A stretch of 59,194 nucleotides of DNA from CAYFVR01 sp046541515. GTDB lineage: Bacteria; Desulfobacterota; Desulfobacteria; Desulfobacterales; Desulfococcaceae. Positions 17,381 to 26,909 of this stretch are shown piece after piece (within the stretch, counting starts at the first letter, position 1; each line of letters begins with the position of its first letter). The DNA lies in assembly GCA_046541515.1 (NCBI GenBank), contig JBKHDD010000013.1, positions 1 through 59,194 of the forward strand, written 5' to 3'. A program made the translations under genes and the position numbers. The notes beneath the pieces were generated by a model that had not been told where the DNA came from, searched no databases, and was given only the letters and a program-made list of their open reading frames with translations.

Positions 17381-20300
17381 TCAACCACCCGTCCGCCCAT
17401 ATTTACCGCGCCCATTGGACGATTCCCGGTATTCCGGCGCTTTGCACGCCGTTTCGATGCTCCCCCGCCCCAGCAAACCTTCCACCTCCCGGCGGAGCGG
17501 CTCTCCCGGCGCCAGGGGCAGGGATTCGGGAAGGGCGATGACCGTTTCCGCCGTGCCGGGCATCCGGATGTGGAGATATCCCCGGCAATCGCCCCGATGT
17601 CCGCCCAGCAGGCCGCGAAGCCGCTCGAGCACGGCCCGGTCGGCGCGGGTGGCGTCCACGTGGATGTGGACGGCTGCGGCGCATCGGGTCTCGGCCTCCT
17701 CCAGGTCGATGATCCGATCGGCCAGAATTTTCACCGCGTTCTCGTCCCGCTGGAGCTTTCCCTCCACCAGCACCGCCCTGTCTTCCGCCAGCAGGGCCGC
17801 CGTCTCCCGATAGACCGAGGTGAACACCACCGCCTCCACCGATCCAAACCGATCCTCCACGGTGACGAAGGCCATGGGATCGCCTTTCTTGGTCCGGATG
17901 GTCTTGACCGCCGCGATGATGCCGCCGATGCGGACCGCCGAACCGTCGTCCATCTCCTTCAACCGGACGGCGTCCCCGTTGGCGAACCGGTCCAGCACTT
18001 CCTCGTACCGGCCCAGGGGATGGCCGGAGACGTAGAAGCCGAGGGTTTCCTTTTCCAGGGCCAGAATTTGGCGCTCGTCCCAATCCGGAACGATGGGCAG
18101 GGTGGGCACGTTCACCTGCTGGGTGGTCTCGCCCATGTCGAAAAGGCCGAGCTGGGGGCTTTCCCGCTCCCGCTGGACCCGGCCGCCGTAGTCCAGGGCG
18201 TCCTCCATGGCCGCCAGCAACTGGGGCCGGGACGCGCCGGCGCCGTCGAACGCGCCGCACTTGATGAGCGCCTCCAGCACCCGCTTGTTGACCCGCCGCA
18301 AATCCACCCGTTCGCAGAATTCAAAAATGGAGGCGAACGGCCCGCCTTCCTCCCGGGCCTCCAGGATGGCGTCGATGGCCCCTTCGCCCACGTTTTTGAC
18401 CGCCACCAGTCCAAACGGGATTTTGTCTCCGTCGGCGATGAACATTTTGCCGCTGGTGTTCACGTCCGGCGGCAGCACCGGGATGTCGTGGCTCCGGCAC
18501 TCGGCCATGAACTTCACGATGCTGTCGATGGAGCTCATGTCGCTGGACAACAGCGACGCGGTGAACTCCACCGGGAAATGGGCCTTGAGATAGGCGGTCT
18601 GGTAGGCGATGAGGGCGTACGCGGCGCTGTGGGACTTGTTGAAGCCGTAGCCGCCGAACTTTTCCATCAGGTCGAAAATGTGGGTGACCTTGTCCCTGGG
18701 ATGGCCGTTTTCCACCGCGCCCTTGATGAACCGCTCCCGGTGCTGGGCCATGATCTCGGCGATCTTCTTCCCCATGGCCTTGCGGAGGCCGTCGGCCTCG
18801 GCCATGGAGTAGCTGGCCAGCTCCCCGGCGATTTTCATGACCTGCTCCTGGTACAGGATGACGCCGTAGGTTTCCTCCAGGATCGGTTCCAGCTCCGGCA
18901 GCGGGTAGCTCACCTGTTGGCGGCCGTGCTTGCGCTCCACGAAATCGTCCACCATGCCGCTTTCCAGCGGGCCGGGACGGTAAAGGGCCACCAAGGCGGT
19001 GATGTCGTCGAATCGGGCCGGCCGCAGCCGGACCAGCAGGTCCTTCATGCCGCTGGATTCCAGCTGGAACACGCCGGTGGTGTCGGCCCGGCTGAGCAGC
19101 TCGTAGGTGGCCGGGTCCTCCAGGTTCAGGGTCTCCAGGTCCGGCGCGGTCTTTCCGTTGTGCTCGATCAGTTGCAATGTGTTCTGAATGATGGTGAGGT
19201 TGCGCAGCCCCAGGAAGTCGAACTTCACCAGCCCGATTTCCTCCACCCACTTCATGTCGAACTGGGTTACCACTTCGCCCTTTTTCCCCCGGTAAAGCGG
19301 GAGGTAGTCCACCAGGGGCCGGTCGCCGATGACGACGCCGGCGGCGTGGGTGGAGGCGTGGCGGGGAAGTCCTTCCAACGTCCGGGCGATGCGGATCAGC
19401 TCGCCGACCCGGGGGTCCCGATTCGCCATTTCGGTCAGCCGGGGCTCCTGCTTCAGGGCGTCCTCCAGGCTGATGTTGAGCACGTCCGGCACCATCTTGG
19501 CGATGGCGTCCACCTCGGCCAGGGGGATGTCCAGGGCCCGGCCCACGTCCCGGATGACGGCCCGGGTCTTGAGCTTTCCGAAGGTGATGATCTGGGCCAC
19601 GTAGTCGCCGCCGCCGTAGCGGTCCACCACGTACTTGAACACCTTCTCCCGGCCGTTGATGCAGAAGTCCACGTCGATATCCGGCATGGAGATTCGGGCC
19701 GGGTTCAGGAACCGCTCGAAGATGAGGCCGTGCTCCAGCGGGTCCAGGTCGGTGATGCCCATGGCGTAGGCCACCATGGAGCCGGCCGCCGAACCGCGGC
19801 CCGGCCCCACCGGCACGCCGTTTTCCTTGCCGAAGCGGATGAAGTCGGCCACGATGAGGAAATAGCCGGTGAAGCCCATCTGCTTGATGACGCCGATTTC
19901 GTAGTCCAGCCGCTCCCGGTAGACCGTCTCGTCGGCGTCCGGAAAGCGGGATCGCACCTGGGCCATCCGGACCTGAAAACCCTCCAGCGCCTTCTCCTCG
20001 AAGATGTCGTCCACGCTCCGCTCGTCCTCGGCGGCGAACTGGGGAAAGTGGTAGGTGTTGAAGTCGAAGTCGATTTCGCAGCGGCGGGCGATGTCCCGGG
20101 TGTTTTCGATGGCGCCGGGAAAATGGCCCAGCTCGGCTTGCATTTCATCCGGCGACTTGAAGTAGAGCTGATCGGTGTTGAACTGGAACCGGCCGGCGTC
20201 GTTGATGGTCTTGCCGGTCTGGACGCAGAGCAGCACCTCGTGGGCCCGGGCGTCTTCCCGCCTCAGGTAGTGGCAGTCGTTGGTGGCGATGAGCGGAATG

Positions 20301-20905
20301 CCCATCCGCTTGCCCAGCTCCGCCAGCCCTTTGTTTACGGTCTCCTGGATGGGAATGCCGTTGTTCTGGACTTCCAGGAAGAACCGGTCCTCCCCGAAGA
20401 TGTCCAGGTAAAAGCGGGCCGAGGCCTCGGCGTCCTCCATGCGGCCGTTTTTCAGATGCATGGGGATTTCCCCGTGGAGGCAGGCGGAGGCGGCGATGAG
20501 GCCCTTGCCGTATTCCCGCAACGCCTCCCGGTCGATGCGGGGCTTGTAGTAAAAACCTTCCAACTGGGCAATGCTGGCCAGGCGGCATAGGTTCTGATAG
20601 CCCTCCTGGTTTTCCGCCAGCAGCAGGAGGTGGGCCATGCCCTTGGCGTCTTCGGGGGTTTTGTCGGTCAGGCGGCGCGGGGCCAGGTAGCATTCGCAGC
20701 CGATGATCGGCTTGATCCCGGCCTTCTTGGCCTTGCTGAAAAACTCCACCGCGCCGAACATGGTGCCGTGATCGGTGATGGCCACGGCCTCCATGTTTAG
20801 CTCCTTGGTCCGGGCCAGCAACGGGTCGATGCGGATGGCCCCGTCCAGCAGGCTGTACTGGGAGTGGAGATGCAAATGGACGAAAGGGGAGGGGGACGGA
20901 CTCAT
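17381..20905 (-). CDS. dnaE: DNA polymerase III subunit alpha
   Basis: This is the replicative polymerase of the DnaE1 type, 1174 residues. The N-terminal PHP domain (HLHLHSQYSLLDGA, AITDHGTMFGAVEF, IIGCECYLAPR) appears to keep metal-ligand-like residues. The polymerase core has GPGRGSAAGSMVAYAMGITD and the catalytic aspartates in MPDIDVDFC. Further on are HASTHAAGVVI, tandem HhH and an OB fold (VRIGGIIAAVKTIRTKKG) near residue 990, with a short tail. It lies downstream of guaB on the same strand but is separated from it by a strong palindrome. Confidence 0.98.
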   Translation of the reverse strand: MSPSPSPFVHLHLHSQYSLLDGAIRIDPLLARTKELNMEAVAITDHGTMFGAVEFFSKAKKAGIKPIIGCECYLAPRRLTDKTPEDAKGMAHLLLLAENQEGYQNLCRLASIAQLEGFYYKPRIDREALREYGKGLIAASACLHGEIPMHLKNGRMEDAEASARFYLDIFGEDRFFLEVQNNGIPIQETVNKGLAELGKRMGIPLIATNDCHYLRREDARAHEVLLCVQTGKTINDAGRFQFNTDQLYFKSPDEMQAELGHFPGAIENTRDIARRCEIDFDFNTYHFPQFAAEDERSVDDIFEEKALEGFQVRMAQVRSRFPDADETVYRERLDYEIGVIKQMGFTGYFLIVADFIRFGKENGVPVGPGRGSAAGSMVAYAMGITDLDPLEHGLIFERFLNPARISMPDIDVDFCINGREKVFKYVVDRYGGGDYVAQIITFGKLKTRAVIRDVGRALDIPLAEVDAIAKMVPDVLNISLEDALKQEPRLTEMANRDPRVGELIRIARTLEGLPRHASTHAAGVVIGDRPLVDYLPLYRGKKGEVVTQFDMKWVEEIGLVKFDFLGLRNLTIIQNTLQLIEHNGKTAPDLETLNLEDPATYELLSRADTTGVFQLESSGMKDLLVRLRPARFDDITALVALYRPGPLESGMVDDFVERKHGRQQVSYPLPELEPILEETYGVILYQEQVMKIAGELASYSMAEADGLRKAMGKKIAEIMAQHRERFIKGAVENGHPRDKVTHIFDLMEKFGGYGFNKSHSAAYALIAYQTAYLKAHFPVEFTASLLSSDMSSIDSIVKFMAECRSHDIPVLPPDVNTSGKMFIADGDKIPFGLVAVKNVGEGAIDAILEAREEGGPFASIFEFCERVDLRRVNKRVLEALIKCGAFDGAGASRPQLLAAMEDALDYGGRVQRERESPQLGLFDMGETTQQVNVPTLPIVPDWDERQILALEKETLGFYVSGHPLGRYEEVLDRFANGDAVRLKEMDDGSAVRIGGIIAAVKTIRTKKGDPMAFVTVEDRFGSVEAVVFTSVYRETAALLAEDRAVLVEGKLQRDENAVKILADRIIDLEEAETRCAAAVHIHVDATRADRAVLERLRGLLGGHRGDCRGYLHIRMPGTAETVIALPESLPLAPGEPLRREVEGLLGRGSIETACKAPEYRESSNGRGKYGRTGG

Positions 20906-20969
20906 GGGCGACTCTCTTCGGACGACGTCCGGGGGCGGGCGGCGTCGCGTTCTGGGATACGCGGGAGGT

Positions 20970-21013
20970 CCGGAAAAGCGGGCGCGGGGGGTCGTCCGCG
21001 CCCGCTTTTCCGG
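20970..21013 (-). terminator. Strong terminator hairpin after guaB
   Basis: This is a perfect 18-bp inverted repeat (20970-20987 with 20996-21013) with an 8-base loop. Each arm carries AAAA/TTTT next to a GC-rich stem core, so it can work on either strand. It lies 74 bases past the guaB stop and 65 bases before the dnaE ATG. A second 8-bp GC-rich hairpin (21017-21024 with 21032-21039) precedes it on the guaB transcript. Confidence 0.75.
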
Positions 21014-21086
21014 AACGCCCCGGCGACGTGGGCCGGGGCGGCGGTATTCGGGATGTCGGGGCGTTTCCTTATGGAGCGAAGCGGAT

Positions 21087-22550
21087 TCAGTCCAGCCGGT
21101 AGTTGGGCGCTTCCTTGGTGATGATCACGTCGTGGACGTGGCTCTCTCGCATGCCGGCGGCGCTGATTTTGATGAACCGGGCCTTTTGCCGCAGCTCCTC
21201 GATGGTCCGGCTGCCCACGTAGCCCATGCCGGAGCGGAGGCCGCCCACGAGCTGGTAGAGGGTTTCCCCCAACGGGCCGCTGTAGGGCACCCGGCCCACG
21301 ATTCCTTCGGGGACCAGCTTGTCCTCCTCCGCCACCTCGGACTGGTAGTATCGGTCCTTGCTGCCCTCGCGCATGGCCTCCACCGAGCCCATGCCGCGGT
21401 AGACCTTGTAGCTGCGGCCCTGGAAGAAGACCCGCTCGCCCGGCGTTTCGTCGGCCCCGGCGAAGAGTCCGCCGATCATGACCACATGGGCGCCGGCGCC
21501 GATGGCCTTGGTGATGTCGCCGGAGAATTTGATGCCGCCGTCGGCGATGAGGGGGACGCCGGTTTCCTCCGAGACCGCCTTGCAGTTCATGATGGCGGTC
21601 ACCTGGGGCACGCCGATGCCGGCCACGATTCGAGTGGTGCAGATGGAGCCGGGGCCGATGCCGATCTTGACGCCGTCCACGCCGGCGTCCACCAGGGCCT
21701 TGGCCCCCTCGCCCGTGCCAACGTTCCCGGCGATCACGTCCACGTCCGGAAAGGCGGCCTTGAGGGCCTTGACGCCTTCGACCACGTTGCGGGTGTGGCC
21801 GTGGGAGGTGTCGATGAGCAGCACGTCGACCCCGGCCTGAACCAGGGCCTCGGCCCGGGCCGACATGTCGGGGCCGACCCCCACGGCCGCGCCCGCCCGA
21901 AGGCGGCCCCGGTCGTCCTTGCAGGCGTTGGGGTATTTCTTGATTTTTTCAATGTCCTTGATGGTGATCAGGCCGGAGAGTTTCCCGGCGGCGTCCACCA
22001 CCAGGAGTTTTTCGATGCGGTGCTTTTGGAGCATCCGTTTGGATTCCTCCAGGTCGATGCCGGGAGAAACGGTGACGAGATTCTCGCTGGTCATCACCTC
22101 CGAGACTCGGCGGTCCAAATCGGTTTCGAACCGGAGATCTCGGTTGGTGACGATGCCCACCAGCCGGTCTCCGTCGGTAACCGGCAGACCGGAAATGCGG
22201 TATCGCTCCATCACCGCCATCACGTCGCGGATGGAGTGTTCGGGATGCACGGTTACCGGATCGATGATCATTCCGCTTTCGGACTTTTTGACCTGATCGA
22301 CTTCCCGGGCCTGCTCCTCGACCGACAGGTTGCGATGGATGAAGCCGATGCCGCCGGCGCGGGCCATGGTGATGGCCGCCCGTGCCTCGGTGACCGTGTC
22401 CATGGCGGCGCTGACGATGGGAATGTTGAGCGTGAGCCGCTTGGTCAGCCGGGTGCGGGTGTCGGCGTCCTTGGGCAGCACGTCGGAATAATTGGGAATC
22501 AGGAGGACGTCGTCAAAAGAATAGGACTCCTCCGGAGAAATGGGCGTCAT
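21087..22550 (-). CDS. guaB: Inosine-5'-monophosphate dehydrogenase
   Basis: This enzyme converts IMP to XMP with NAD, the committed step of GMP synthesis (487 residues). The TIM barrel starts SFDDVLLIPNYSDVLP and is interrupted by a CBS pair (about 95-205, GLPVTDGDRLVGIVTNRDL). The catalytic loop GPGSICTTRIVAG places the nucleophile at Cys304. The IADGGIKFSGDITKAIGAG segment and the flap MGSVEAMREGSKDRYYQ are typical. The start was chosen at MTPISPEESYSFDD, 13 codons inside the open frame. Confidence 0.98.
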   Translation of the reverse strand: MTPISPEESYSFDDVLLIPNYSDVLPKDADTRTRLTKRLTLNIPIVSAAMDTVTEARAAITMARAGGIGFIHRNLSVEEQAREVDQVKKSESGMIIDPVTVHPEHSIRDVMAVMERYRISGLPVTDGDRLVGIVTNRDLRFETDLDRRVSEVMTSENLVTVSPGIDLEESKRMLQKHRIEKLLVVDAAGKLSGLITIKDIEKIKKYPNACKDDRGRLRAGAAVGVGPDMSARAEALVQAGVDVLLIDTSHGHTRNVVEGVKALKAAFPDVDVIAGNVGTGEGAKALVDAGVDGVKIGIGPGSICTTRIVAGIGVPQVTAIMNCKAVSEETGVPLIADGGIKFSGDITKAIGAGAHVVMIGGLFAGADETPGERVFFQGRSYKVYRGMGSVEAMREGSKDRYYQSEVAEEDKLVPEGIVGRVPYSGPLGETLYQLVGGLRSGMGYVGSRTIEELRQKARFIKISAAGMRESHVHDVIITKEAPNYRLD

Positions 22551-22634
22551 GGTGGGCCTCCATTGGCGAGGGTGCGGGTTTTGGGGCAACCCGGAAACAT
22601 AGCAGGCGGCCGCGGCGGTGGCAATCCTAATTTC

Positions 22635-22664
22635 TTGACACGGGTTCGGGAGCCGGGGTATATT
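22635..22664 (+). promoter_or_regulatory. Sigma-70-type promoter of the YrdC/YciO gene
   Basis: TTGACA (22635-22640), an 18-base spacer and TATATT (22659-22664) form one of the best consensus matches in the window. It fires toward the gene starting at 22708 and away from guaB. Confidence 0.75.
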
Positions 22665-22707
22665 GCCCGCTTATTCAATATCTTCCGACGGAAAGCGAGT
22701 GGACCAC

Positions 22708-23316
22708 ATGCTATTCCAAATCAATCCCGAAACCCCTCAGCCGAGGCTCGTCGGCAAGGTGGTGGAAATTTTGTCCCGGGGCGGCCTCATCGCCTATCCC
22801 ACCGACACCTACTACGGCATCGGCTGCGACATCATGAACAAGCGGGCCATTCAGCGGGTCCATCAGCTCAAGGGGCGCGACCTCAAGAATCCCTTCTCCT
22901 TCATCTGCGCCGACCTCAAGAATATCGCCGATTACGCCAAGGTCACCAACTACGCCTACAAAACCATGCGGCGAATGCTCCCCGGTCCCTACACCTTCAT
23001 CATGGAGGGGTCGCGGATGGTGCCCAAGATCATGCTGACCCGCCGGAAAACGGCGGGCATACGGGTGCCCGACCATCCCATTCCCGTGGCCCTGGTGCGG
23101 GAGCTGGGCAATCCCATCCTCACCACCTCCGCCACCGGCCCGGACGGGGAAATTTTCCACGACGCCTCCCTGCTCCACGACCATTTCGGAAAACGGCTGG
23201 ACGCGGTCATCGACGGCGGGCCGGTCCCCGGGGAGCCCTCCAGCGTCATCTCCCTGCTGGAAGACGTGCCCGAGGTCATCCGGGACGGCCGCGGCGACGT
23301 GGAAATTTTCGAGTAG
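22708..23316 (+). CDS. Sua5/YciO/YrdC family protein (threonylcarbamoyl-AMP synthase-like)
   Basis: This 202-residue YrdC-fold protein has GGLIAYPTDTYYGIGCDIMN (nucleotide/threonine site), the KGRDLKNPFSFIC loop, LPGPYTFIME, and the motifs TAGIRVPDHP and TTSATGPDG. The family makes threonylcarbamoyl-AMP for tRNA t6A37. The sequence looks closer to the YciO branch, whose in vivo role is less certain, so the gene may not be the main t6A enzyme. The ATG at 22708 fits the family start; the frame stays open upstream but overlaps the promoter. Confidence 0.88.
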   Translation: MLFQINPETPQPRLVGKVVEILSRGGLIAYPTDTYYGIGCDIMNKRAIQRVHQLKGRDLKNPFSFICADLKNIADYAKVTNYAYKTMRRMLPGPYTFIMEGSRMVPKIMLTRRKTAGIRVPDHPIPVALVRELGNPILTTSATGPDGEIFHDASLLHDHFGKRLDAVIDGGPVPGEPSSVISLLEDVPEVIRDGRGDVEIFE

Positions 23317-23323
23317 CTTGGCC

Positions 23324-24154
23324 CTACACCCGGAAGGAGAGGAAATCCACCTTCTTCTCCGCGAATTTTTCCCGCATCCGGATCAGCTTGTCCAGATTGC
23401 CAAGGCTGTTCAGGTGGGTGTAGATGGCGTTGAAATATCCCTCTCGATGAATCCGCATCACCGCCTCGTCGTCCAGCTCCCCCAGCCGGGTTTCGCCGAT
23501 CTTCCAGAGCCGGATGGTGGACGGACGGCTCTGGCCGTAGAAAGTCCCCGTGGCCGGCGGCCCCCCGATGTCCACTTCCTCCTCCCCCAGCAGCTCCAGC
23601 TCATGGACCAGCCGTAGGAATTTCTGGGTGTTCCGCAAATTCTCCCGATACCGGAGCAGCATGTTCCGACCGATGAAGCCGTTCGCGATTTCCGGGGAAA
23701 GCCGTCCGTCGGGCCCCAGGATCCGCTTTTCGGCCGGGGCGTCCTCGTCCGGCCGAATGCCTGGACAGCGTTCGTCGAAGACCACCGAAAAGGAGCGCTG
23801 TTCGGGCGAGGCGGCCCGGACCTCTCGGACGTTGAAGGGAAAAATCTTGCAGGCCCGGGGCCGGACGCTGTCGTACACGTCGCACAGGGTGGTTTCGGCG
23901 TCGAGGTAGGGGCAGGGGACGCCCTTCTGGAGGGTGTACAGCAGAGACAGGCTAAGCCGTTCCTCGGATTTGGTGAAGACCACCGGGAAGAGCTTGGCCG
24001 TGTCGAACATCTCGTCCAGGAGGACGTTGGCGCAGGTGAAGGTGCTGCCGTCGCAGCAGAGGGTGCAGGTGTCGCAGCCCGAGAAGATTAGTTGGCCGTG
24101 CTCCTTCGGATTCAGCGGCCGCACGAATTCGGGTTTCTTGTCGCCGTCGCCCAT
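23324..24154 (-). CDS. YkgJ-like cysteine-cluster protein
   Basis: This 276-residue soluble protein belongs to the zinc/iron-chelating CxxCxxCC family (YkgJ, UPF0153). It carries an N-terminal C27-x2-C30-x2-CC cluster followed by a further Cys at about 41, then CPYLDAETTLCDVYDSVRPRACKIFPF, where the paired Cys and RPxxCxxFPF are diagnostic. The cluster is thought to bind a metal or Fe-S centre; the biochemical role is unknown. The C-terminal 120 residues have no recognisable domain. The start was set at MGDGDKKPEF with upstream GGAAA. It converges with the YrdC gene, whose stop is 8 bases away. Confidence 0.85.
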   Translation of the reverse strand: MGDGDKKPEFVRPLNPKEHGQLIFSGCDTCTLCCDGSTFTCANVLLDEMFDTAKLFPVVFTKSEERLSLSLLYTLQKGVPCPYLDAETTLCDVYDSVRPRACKIFPFNVREVRAASPEQRSFSVVFDERCPGIRPDEDAPAEKRILGPDGRLSPEIANGFIGRNMLLRYRENLRNTQKFLRLVHELELLGEEEVDIGGPPATGTFYGQSRPSTIRLWKIGETRLGELDDEAVMRIHREGYFNAIYTHLNSLGNLDKLIRMREKFAEKKVDFLSFRV

Positions 24155-24190
24155 GGGATTTCCTTTCGGGGCGGAGGGAAGATTACACGG

Positions 24191-24252
24191 CCCGGCGGCG
24201 TCGCCGGGCGGAAACGACAACGGGGCGGCCAAGGCCGCCCCGTTGTCGTTTC
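24191..24252 (-). terminator. rpsA terminator, long palindrome plus second hairpin
   Basis: This is a perfect 20-bp inverted repeat with a 2-base loop (24211-24230 with 24233-24252). The ends GAAACGAC/GTCGTTTC give a TTTC tail. It is followed on the rpsA transcript by a second 7-bp hairpin (24191-24197 with 24202-24208). It sits 44 bases after the rpsA stop. Confidence 0.8.
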
Positions 24253-24295
24253 GAACTTATTTCAAAAACCGGTATCCATGTTCCCGGGGCCCGGT

Positions 24296-26086
24296 CTATC
24301 CCTCGTCTTCGTCCTTCATCTTCTCCCGCAGGTTCTCGCGCAGGATTTCTCCGAAGGAGGAAGTGGCCGGCCCCATCTTGTTGATGTAGTCGCTCAGCAG
24401 GGCCTGGTCGTCTTCCATGTCCAGCCGCTTGATGGAGAGGCCGATCCGCCGCTCGTCGCTGTTGATGTTCATCACCTTGGCGGTGATGACGTCGCCGACG
24501 TTGTACTTCTCGGCGGGGGTCTTGATCTTTTCCTTGCTGATCTCGGAGACGTGGACCAGACCTTCGATGCCCTCCTCCAGCTCCACGAAAATGCCGAAGT
24601 CGGTGATGTTGGTCACGGTGCCGGTGATCTCCTTGCCCACCTCGTAGCGCTCGTTGACCGTCTCCCAGGGGTCGGCGGCCAACTGCTTGACGCCCAGGGA
24701 AAAGCGCTCGTTCTCCTTCTCGATGTCCAGCACCACGGCCCGCACCACGTCGCCCTTCTTGTACAGCTCGCCCGGGTGCTTGATGCGCTTGGTCCAGGAG
24801 ATGTCGGAAATGTGGACCAGCCCGTCGATGCCCTCGTCGATGCCGATGAAGAGCCCGAAGTCGGTGATGTTCTTGATCTTGCCCTCGATGGTGGTGCCCA
24901 CGGGGTACTTCTCCGCGATCACGTCCCACGGGTTGGGGGAGGCCTGCTTCATGCCCAGGGAAATGCGCCGGTTGTCCGGCTTGATGTCCAGCACCATGGC
25001 GTCCACCTCGTCGCCCACGGAGACGACCTTGGACGGATGGCGGATTTTCCGGGTCCAGGACATTTCGGAGACGTGGATGAGCCCCTCGATGCCTTCCTCC
25101 AGCTCCACGAAGGCGCCGTAGTCGGTAAGGCTGACCACCCGGCCGGTGATCCGGGAGCCCACGGGGTATTTTTCGGCCGCCGTGGTCCAGGGATCCGGCG
25201 TGAGCTGCTTCATGCCCAGGGAGACCCGCTCTTTCTCCAGATCCAGGTTGAGGATCTTCACGGTGATCTTGTCGCCGATGGAGAACAGTTCGGAGGGGTG
25301 TTTGACCCGGCCCCAGGAAATATCGGTGATGTGGAGCAGGCCGTCCACGCCGCCCAGGTCCACGAAGACGCCGTATTCGGTGATGTTTTTGACGATGCCT
25401 TCCACCACGCGGCCTTCGGCGATGGTGGAAAGGGTCGCCGCGCGCGCGGCCTCGCGCTCCTCTTCCAGGATGACCCGGCGGGAGAGAACGATGTTGCTCC
25501 GCTTTCGATTGTATTTGAGAATCCGGAAGGTGAAGGTTTTGCCGACCATCTCGTCGAGATTCCGAATCGGCCGCAGGTCCGCCTGGGAGCCCGGGAGAAA
25601 CGCCTGCACGCCGATGTCCACGGAGAAGCCGCCTTTGACGCGGTTCATGATGACGCCCTCGACGGTTCCGTCGTTGTCGTGGGCCCGCTTGATCTCGTCC
25701 CAGACCTTGACCTTCTCGGCCTTTTCCTTGGAGAGCAGGACGACTTCCTCTTCCTCGTCCCACCATTCGACCATCACCTCGACCACGTCGCCGACGTTGG
25801 CCTTTACGTTGCCCTCCTCGTCCATGAACTCCTGGACGGGAATCTGACCTTCGGATTTGTACCCGATGTCCACCAGGACGCTGTCCCGGTCGATGGAGAT
25901 GATCCGCCCGTTGACCACCTCTCCTTCGGCGAAGCGCTTGAAACTTTCCTCATACATGTCCATGAGGCTTTCCATTGTTTCTTCGCCGTCCATCTCGTCC
26001 CCCATCTCGTCGTCCATCATGTCGGAATCTTCGAGATGATCGTCTTGCAATTTTTCGGTTTCGTCGTTTTTTACATAGTTTTCCAT
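24296..26086 (-). CDS. rpsA: 30S ribosomal protein S1
   Basis: This 596-residue mRNA-binding ribosomal protein has six S1 OB-fold repeats at about residues 53-118, 138-203, 224-292, 309-379, 396-466 and 483-552. Repeats 3-6 are near-identical in pattern (NITDxGxFVxL-xGIxGLxHxSxISW). The N-terminal 45 residues are very acidic and Met/Asp/Glu-rich. S1 delivers mRNA to the 30S subunit and in many bacteria represses its own translation. It is the last gene of hisC-cmk-rpsA; the cmk-rpsA pairing is widely conserved. A near-palindrome (26116-26138) lies in its leader. Confidence 0.98.
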   Translation of the reverse strand: MENYVKNDETEKLQDDHLEDSDMMDDEMGDEMDGEETMESLMDMYEESFKRFAEGEVVNGRIISIDRDSVLVDIGYKSEGQIPVQEFMDEEGNVKANVGDVVEVMVEWWDEEEEVVLLSKEKAEKVKVWDEIKRAHDNDGTVEGVIMNRVKGGFSVDIGVQAFLPGSQADLRPIRNLDEMVGKTFTFRILKYNRKRSNIVLSRRVILEEEREAARAATLSTIAEGRVVEGIVKNITEYGVFVDLGGVDGLLHITDISWGRVKHPSELFSIGDKITVKILNLDLEKERVSLGMKQLTPDPWTTAAEKYPVGSRITGRVVSLTDYGAFVELEEGIEGLIHVSEMSWTRKIRHPSKVVSVGDEVDAMVLDIKPDNRRISLGMKQASPNPWDVIAEKYPVGTTIEGKIKNITDFGLFIGIDEGIDGLVHISDISWTKRIKHPGELYKKGDVVRAVVLDIEKENERFSLGVKQLAADPWETVNERYEVGKEITGTVTNITDFGIFVELEEGIEGLVHVSEISKEKIKTPAEKYNVGDVITAKVMNINSDERRIGLSIKRLDMEDDQALLSDYINKMGPATSSFGEILRENLREKMKDEDEG

Positions 26087-26189
26087 GAATTAAACTACCC
26101 CCTTGACCGTGAGAAATGTACCGACCTCCGGGAGGACGGTATAACCACATTACGATAACAATTTTATGGGGCGAAAACAAGCCCCTTGT

Positions 26190-26909
26190 TCAGATTTCCG
26201 ACAATTTCTCATCGGTTCCGACGGTTTCCAGGTGTTTTCCGATGATTTCCGCCATCCGCTGGATCACTGCGGCGACGGAAAGGCCGGTTGAATCGATGGT
26301 GTGGGCGTCCGGGGCCGGTTTCAACGGCGCCAGTGCCCGGCTTTGGTCGTTGGCGTCCCGCCGGCGCATGTCCGCTTGAACCGCCTCGCGGTCCTGGGGC
26401 GAACGGTCCCGAAACTCCTCGAAGCGCCGTTTCGCCCGGGCCTCCAAGTCGGCGGTGAGGAAGAATTTGACGTCCGCGTCGGGGAAAACCACCGTGCCCA
26501 TGTCCCGTCCTTCGAAAATCGCCTCGCCCGCCTCGCCCAGCCGCCGCTGGACCGAGAGCAAACATTCCCGCACCGGCTTCCGGGCCGAGACCCGGGAGGA
26601 GAGCATGGTGATTTCGGGCGTCCGAAGCCGGTCCGAAATGTCCGTCCCGTTGAGGTGAAGCGGCGTCTCCCCGTCCCGGCGGCGGAACTCGAAGCGGAGC
26701 GTTGGGCAGAGGTCCGCCAGGGCCGCGTCGTCTTCGGGGGAAATGCCCCGGTCGGCGGCGGCCACGGCCACGCCCCGGTAGAGGGCTCCGGTGTCCACGT
26801 AGGTGTAGCCCATTCGTTGGGCCAGGGCCCGGCTCACCGTGGTTTTGCCCGCGCCCGCCGGGCCGTCGATGGTGATCAGCGGGCCTTTTCGGGAATCGCC
26901 GGCCGTCAA
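26190..26909 (-). CDS. cmk: Cytidylate kinase
   Basis: This enzyme phosphorylates CMP and dCMP. Its 239 residues include the P-loop DGPAGAGKTTVSRALAQ, the substrate segment YVDTGALYRGVAVAA, the NMP-binding region RVSARKPVRECLL, EGRDMGTVVFPDADVKFFL and the lid RRDANDQSRALAPLKPA. The only start that keeps the P-loop strand is TTG 26909, which overlaps the hisC stop as TTGA. That arrangement suggests coupling. It lies about 100 bp upstream of rpsA. Confidence 0.96.
   Translation of the reverse strand: MTAGDSRKGPLITIDGPAGAGKTTVSRALAQRMGYTYVDTGALYRGVAVAAADRGISPEDDAALADLCPTLRFEFRRRDGETPLHLNGTDISDRLRTPEITMLSSRVSARKPVRECLLSVQRRLGEAGEAIFEGRDMGTVVFPDADVKFFLTADLEARAKRRFEEFRDRSPQDREAVQADMRRRDANDQSRALAPLKPAPDAHTIDSTGLSVAAVIQRMAEIIGKHLETVGTDEKLSEI

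Noticed and set aside
17221..20590. Long plus-strand frame continuing from the DUF6559 remnant through dnaE.
   Set aside because: It is antisense to dnaE codons and lacks any family features; only the first 30-odd residues look like real protein.
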